Of a DNA stretch of 8,827 bases, positions 6,126 to 8,827 are shown piece by piece. Both the position numbers and the translations under genes were made by a program. The number at the start of each line of letters is the position of its first letter. Position 1 is the stretch's first letter. Location of the stretch: assembly GCA_021828225.1 (NCBI GenBank), contig JAKASH010000089.1:1-8827 (forward strand), read 5' to 3'. The notes beneath the pieces are model-generated. The model was given only the letters and a program-made list of their open reading frames with translations, ran no database searches and was not told the DNA's origin. Origin of the DNA: Acidobacteriota bacterium (GTDB taxonomy: Bacteria; Acidobacteriota; Terriglobia; UBA7540).

Positions 6126-6134
6126 TATTAAAAT
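6126..6134 (+). promoter_or_regulatory. Possible -10 element just before the COG3379 gene
   Basis: TATTAAAAT is an isolated AT-rich block in GC-rich surroundings, ending six bases before the TTG start at 6141. TATTAA matches the -10 consensus at four or five positions. No convincing -35 is visible. If used, transcription would begin near 6138-6141, giving a leaderless or almost leaderless mRNA. Confidence 0.3.
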
Positions 6135-6140
6135 TCCGGT

Positions 6141-8192
6141 TTGGGACCGAGAAGAAGAAAACTCGTTATTGCAGGTTCGATTCTGGCGCTGGTCGTAGTG
6201 GTTGTTCTCGCCTTCATCCTTCACAACCATCAACAAAAGGCAACCCGCCCTGTCACGAAGCAGGTCGTCGTGCTGGGCTTCGATGGAATGTCCCCGGTTC
6301 TTGCCGCCAAGTGGATGGAGGAAGGCAAGCTGCCCAACTTTGAGCACCTGGCCCAGACGGGGACGTTCATGAAGCTGAACACGACGAATCCCCCCGAGTC
6401 GCCCGTCGCCTGGGCAGCGTTCGCAACGGGTCTGAATCCGGGCGGAACGGGGATCTTCGATTTCCTGGCACGCAATCCCAAGACTTATCTTCCCAGAATC
6501 GCCCTGGTCGCCAAGCAATCGCCCAAGTTCCTCTTTGGCCTGATTCCCATCCGTCCCGCCAAGGTAACCAACGAACGGCACGGGGTTCCTTTCTACGAGG
6601 CGGTTGCCGACGCCGGGTACAAGACTACGGTCCTCCGCATGCCGCTGGAATTCCCCCCCAGCCGGGTGCCAGGCGGCAAGCTGCTGGCCGGACTGGGTGT
6701 TCCCGACATTCGCGGGACCTGGGGAACCTTTTTCTACTTTGCTTCCGACCTGCCGCCCAACGAAGTGGGCAACACCGAGTTCGGCGGAAAGCTGATCCGG
6801 CTGGATCTCGACGGACCCAACGCCAAGTCTGAAATCTCGGGACCCGTTAATCCCACAAAGAGCACTTACAGCCGGATTACCATCCCGGTCAACTTCCAGG
6901 TGGCTCCGGACGGCAACGCGGTCACAATTCGCCTTGACGGCCAGACCGAGACCGTCGCCAATCACCACTGGAGCAAGTGGTTCGTGGAGAAGTTTCCGGT
7001 CGGGCCCTTCATTACTGTCCATTCCATCAGCCGCTTCTACGTTCTTGAGACGTCGCCTGCCCTGCGCATTTACATGTGCCCGATGAATATCGATCCGAAG
7101 GACCCCATCCTGCCGGTTTCCTATCCCGCCAATTGGACCAAACGCCTGGCGCGCCGGTGGGGCTACTTCAAGACGCTTGGCTGGTGGCATGACACCTGGG
7201 CGCTCAACGAAGAGCGGATCAGCGACGGACTGTTTCTCGAGGACACGTTCCGCACCATGAATGACGAGCGCAAGCTTGTGCTCAGCGAGCTTCAAAACCA
7301 TCCTCCCAGCCTGATGGTCGCCATCTTCACCAGCACGGATAGCGTCTCCCACATGTTCTGGCGACTAACCGATCCCCAGAGCCCGACATACAATCCTGAG
7401 GAAGCCAAGAAATACGGCGATGCCATCCTCCTTACGTACGAGAAGGCGGACAAGATTGTCGGCGAAGTCGAAAAGACGATGAAGCCGGGCGGGACGCTGA
7501 TCATCGTTTCAGACCACGGCTTCCACGCTTTCAACTACGGCTTCAACACAAATACCTGGCTGGTCAAAAACGGGTACCTGGTCCTCAACAAACCCAACGC
7601 AGAGGCTAAGCGGTACGATCTCGACGCGCTCTATCGCCAGGGAAGCTTTTTCCCGGACGTTGACTGGAGCAAGACCCGGGCCTACTCGCTCGGCCTGGGG
7701 CAGATTTATCTGAATATCTACGGGCGCGAACGCTACGGTATTGTGGAGCCGGGCACCCAAGCCCACGAGCTGGCCGAACAGATTCGCAAGCAGCTCCTCG
7801 CTTACGTCGACCCTCGAACCCACAAGCCGGTGCTCGAAGATGTCTACCTGGGAAGCCAGATCGACTACGGGCCCTACGCCAAGGAAGCACCCGATCTGCA
7901 GCTCGACTTCTATCCCGGTTACCGCACCTCCTGGCAGACGTCGCTCGGCGGCATCCCGACCGGCCACGTCGTGGTTCCCAACACGCGAAAGTGGAGCGGC
8001 GACCATTGCTCTTCTGACCCAAAAGACACCCAAGCAACCCTGTTCATCAACCGCAAGCTCGATTCGTCCAATCCCAGCATTATGGACGTTGCGCCGACCG
8101 TCCTGAAAATGTTCAGTGTGCCTCCGCCGGATCATTTCGACGGCAAGCCTTGGACCCTCGCGCCCCTCACCCAGACCCAGGCCACGCACTAG
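6141..8192 (+). CDS. Membrane-anchored AlkP-superfamily phosphohydrolase (COG3379 type)
   Basis: A 683-residue member of the predicted AlkP-superfamily phosphohydrolase/phosphomutase group (COG3379). The N-terminus is RRRK followed by one hydrophobic segment (about 8-27), so the catalytic part should face the periplasm, held by a signal anchor. Active-site residues are complete: D48 in LGFDGM, the likely nucleophile S87 in NPPESPVAW, the ATGLNPGGTGIFDF block after it, D400 and H404 in STDSVSHMFWR, D458 and H459 in VSDHGFH, and H609 in PTGHVVV. The region between (about 130-380) is the long insertion of this group. The start must be TTG at 6141: an in-frame TAA lies at 6129-6131, and the next start codons fall within or beyond the membrane segment. 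No Shine-Dalgarno is seen. Substrate is unknown; relatives are suspected to act on phosphoesters of envelope or nucleotide compounds. Class assignment is firm. Confidence 0.93.
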   Translation: MGPRRRKLVIAGSILALVVVVVLAFILHNHQQKATRPVTKQVVVLGFDGMSPVLAAKWMEEGKLPNFEHLAQTGTFMKLNTTNPPESPVAWAAFATGLNPGGTGIFDFLARNPKTYLPRIALVAKQSPKFLFGLIPIRPAKVTNERHGVPFYEAVADAGYKTTVLRMPLEFPPSRVPGGKLLAGLGVPDIRGTWGTFFYFASDLPPNEVGNTEFGGKLIRLDLDGPNAKSEISGPVNPTKSTYSRITIPVNFQVAPDGNAVTIRLDGQTETVANHHWSKWFVEKFPVGPFITVHSISRFYVLETSPALRIYMCPMNIDPKDPILPVSYPANWTKRLARRWGYFKTLGWWHDTWALNEERISDGLFLEDTFRTMNDERKLVLSELQNHPPSLMVAIFTSTDSVSHMFWRLTDPQSPTYNPEEAKKYGDAILLTYEKADKIVGEVEKTMKPGGTLIIVSDHGFHAFNYGFNTNTWLVKNGYLVLNKPNAEAKRYDLDALYRQGSFFPDVDWSKTRAYSLGLGQIYLNIYGRERYGIVEPGTQAHELAEQIRKQLLAYVDPRTHKPVLEDVYLGSQIDYGPYAKEAPDLQLDFYPGYRTSWQTSLGGIPTGHVVVPNTRKWSGDHCSSDPKDTQATLFINRKLDSSNPSIMDVAPTVLKMFSVPPPDHFDGKPWTLAPLTQTQATH

Positions 8193-8224
8193 CCGGAAGG
8201 CAAATGGCTCGCCGGGCATGTTTC

Positions 8225-8362
8225 GGTTCGTTTCCGGTTCGTTTTTTTGGCCCTTTCTTTGTTTTCAACAACTTCGGTAGCTTCGTTTCCGCTTCGTTTC
8301 CGGTTCGTTTTTTGGCAACTATCCTTTATTTTCAACGATTTCCCCGGTTCGTTTTTCAAAAA
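8225..8362 (+). repeat. T-rich imperfect direct repeat, two copies plus a partial third
   Basis: Copy 1 (8225-8269) and copy 2 (8291-8336) both read G(G/C)TTCGTTTCCGGTTCG, a run of six or seven T, GGC, a short variable part, then TTTTCAAC. A partial third copy (8342-8357) repeats CCGGTTCGTTTTTC. The plus strand is strongly pyrimidine-biased through the whole tract, unlike all neighbouring DNA. It begins about 30 bases after the stop of the COG3379 gene. The unit does not match an insertion sequence or terminator I know, and the role is unknown. Confidence 0.75.
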
Positions 8363-8579
8363 AAGAATTTTTTTTCTGTTTTTTGCGAGGTTTGAAAGCC
8401 TGATAATGGGCATATGCCATTTTTTATGAACGGCATAGCAAGGATCTCCGTGTGTTTTCGTGCCGTTTCCGCCATTTTCAACCCTGCGCCTCCGGGCAGC
8501 TACCCACCGTCTCCGAAGCGTTGATTAAGGCTATAACGCTAGGCCACAGTTGTTAAGACAAATTTTGGGCCGCTGCACA

Positions 8580-8620
8580 CCGGGGTAGCGCCGGACTTCA
8601 GTCCGGCTACCGCCCCCCGG
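8580..8620. repeat. Large imperfect hairpin with a GCCGGACT palindrome core
   Basis: The core GCCGGACT (8590-8597), TC loop and AGTCCGGC (8600-8607) is a perfect inverted repeat. The pairing continues outward with small bulges through GTA/TAC and CCGGGG (8580-8585)/CCCCGG (8615-8620). The two-base loop and GC-rich arms are like the palindromes at 1897-2018, so this is probably another member of a dispersed REP-like set. Confidence 0.7.
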
Positions 8621-8749
8621 AAGGACAGCGCCGCAAGGCCGATCTTCTGCCACCCCTCCGGGGCTGCCCGCAACTCCTTCAGACAGTGCTCCCTCAAGGC
8701 TCAGAAGGCTTGGGCCACCTTCTGCCGGTTCCGTGCAGTTCCCGGTAGC

Positions 8750-8773
8750 CGCGACACTGCTGTGCGTGTCGCG
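8750..8773. repeat. Inverted repeat CGCGACAC
   Basis: CGCGACAC (8750-8757) and GTGTCGCG (8766-8773) form a perfect 8-bp stem with an eight-base loop. No U-tract follows, so it is not a standard terminator. Confidence 0.5.
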
Positions 8774-8801
8774 AGTTCTTGAATGGTGGTGACGGGAAAT
8801 C

Positions 8802-8827
8802 CCGCGACGGGCAAAACACTGTCGCGG
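8802..8827. repeat. Inverted repeat CCGCGAC at the window edge
   Basis: CCGCGAC (8802-8808) and GTCGCGG (8821-8827) form a perfect 7-bp stem around a 12-base loop. The right arm touches the window end; the base at 8801 is C, so the stem would lengthen if the next base is G. It may be a terminator or a dispersed repeat. Confidence 0.45.

Larger units (their letters stand above)
8193..8827. other. Gene-free 3' flank with repeats
   Basis: This 635-base stretch to the window end holds no recognisable gene. It contains a pyrimidine-rich direct-repeat tract (8225-8362), a small palindrome GGCATATGCC (8409-8418) followed by six T that could be a weak terminator, and three inverted repeats listed separately. 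Bases 8437-8579 show nothing I can name. A minus-strand frame stays open from the window edge to a TAG at 8531-8533, but its translation looks non-genic. Confidence 0.6.

Noticed and set aside
5331..7352. Very long (673-residue) minus-strand open frame
   Set aside because: It is antisense to the zinc-motif gene and the COG3379 enzyme, both with clear motifs; its Gly/Arg/His/Val-rich translation is typical of the complement of GC-rich coding DNA.
7509..8219. 236-residue minus-strand open frame
   Set aside because: Antisense to the C-terminal part of the COG3379 gene, with no recognisable domain.
8150..8395. Plus-strand frame with repeated SFPVRF translation
   Set aside because: The peptide repeat only reflects the TTCGTTTCCGG DNA repeat and starts inside the COG3379 gene in another frame.
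8409..8425. GGCATATGCC followed by six T as a terminator
   Set aside because: Once a loop is allowed the stem is only about three pairs, so it is too weak to call; it is over 200 bases past the nearest stop codon.

Overview
The window looks like chromosomal DNA of a moderately GC-rich bacterium, most likely an Acidobacteriota member or a related soil lineage. This rests on the adhesin-like beta-repeat protein, two unrelated AlkP-superfamily phosphohydrolases, and many short perfect palindromes in the intergenic DNA. It is an inference from style; no rRNA or marker gene is present. No tRNA, CRISPR array or intact mobile element was seen.

Layout: (1) 1-405, the 3' end of a plus-strand gene for a beta-strand-rich adhesin-like (DUF4097-type) protein. 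(2) 406-530, two tandem hairpins with the same outer stem, lying between convergent genes. (3) 531-1793, minus strand, an MFS transporter. (4) 1794-2094, gene-free, with a cluster of REP-like palindromes. (5) 2095-3440, minus strand, a fluoride-response unit: promoter, fluoride (crcB-type) riboswitch, intrinsic terminator, crcB/fluC (TTG start), a DUF190 gene and an unrecognised helical protein. (6) 3441-3823, gene-free. (7) 3824-5149, plus, a cytoplasmic-looking nucleotide pyrophosphatase-like AlkP enzyme. (8) 5352-6044, plus, an unrecognised protein with an HExxH motif and a CxCxxHxH cluster. (9) 6141-8192, plus, a membrane-anchored COG3379-type AlkP phosphohydrolase. (10) 8193-8827, gene-free, with T-rich direct repeats and several inverted repeats.

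The best-supported functional unit is the fluoride operon. The riboswitch P1 strand ACTCC can pair either with the aptamer GGAGT or with the GGAGT of the terminator, so fluoride binding should allow read-through into crcB, DUF190 and the third gene. CrcB exports fluoride. DUF190 proteins are frequent crcB neighbours of unsettled role. The third gene is a candidate new accessory of this unit.

The plus-strand half pairs two metal-dependent phosphohydrolases around a possible zinc protein. Gaps of 202 and 96 bases argue against one tight operon, so a shared pathway is speculative.
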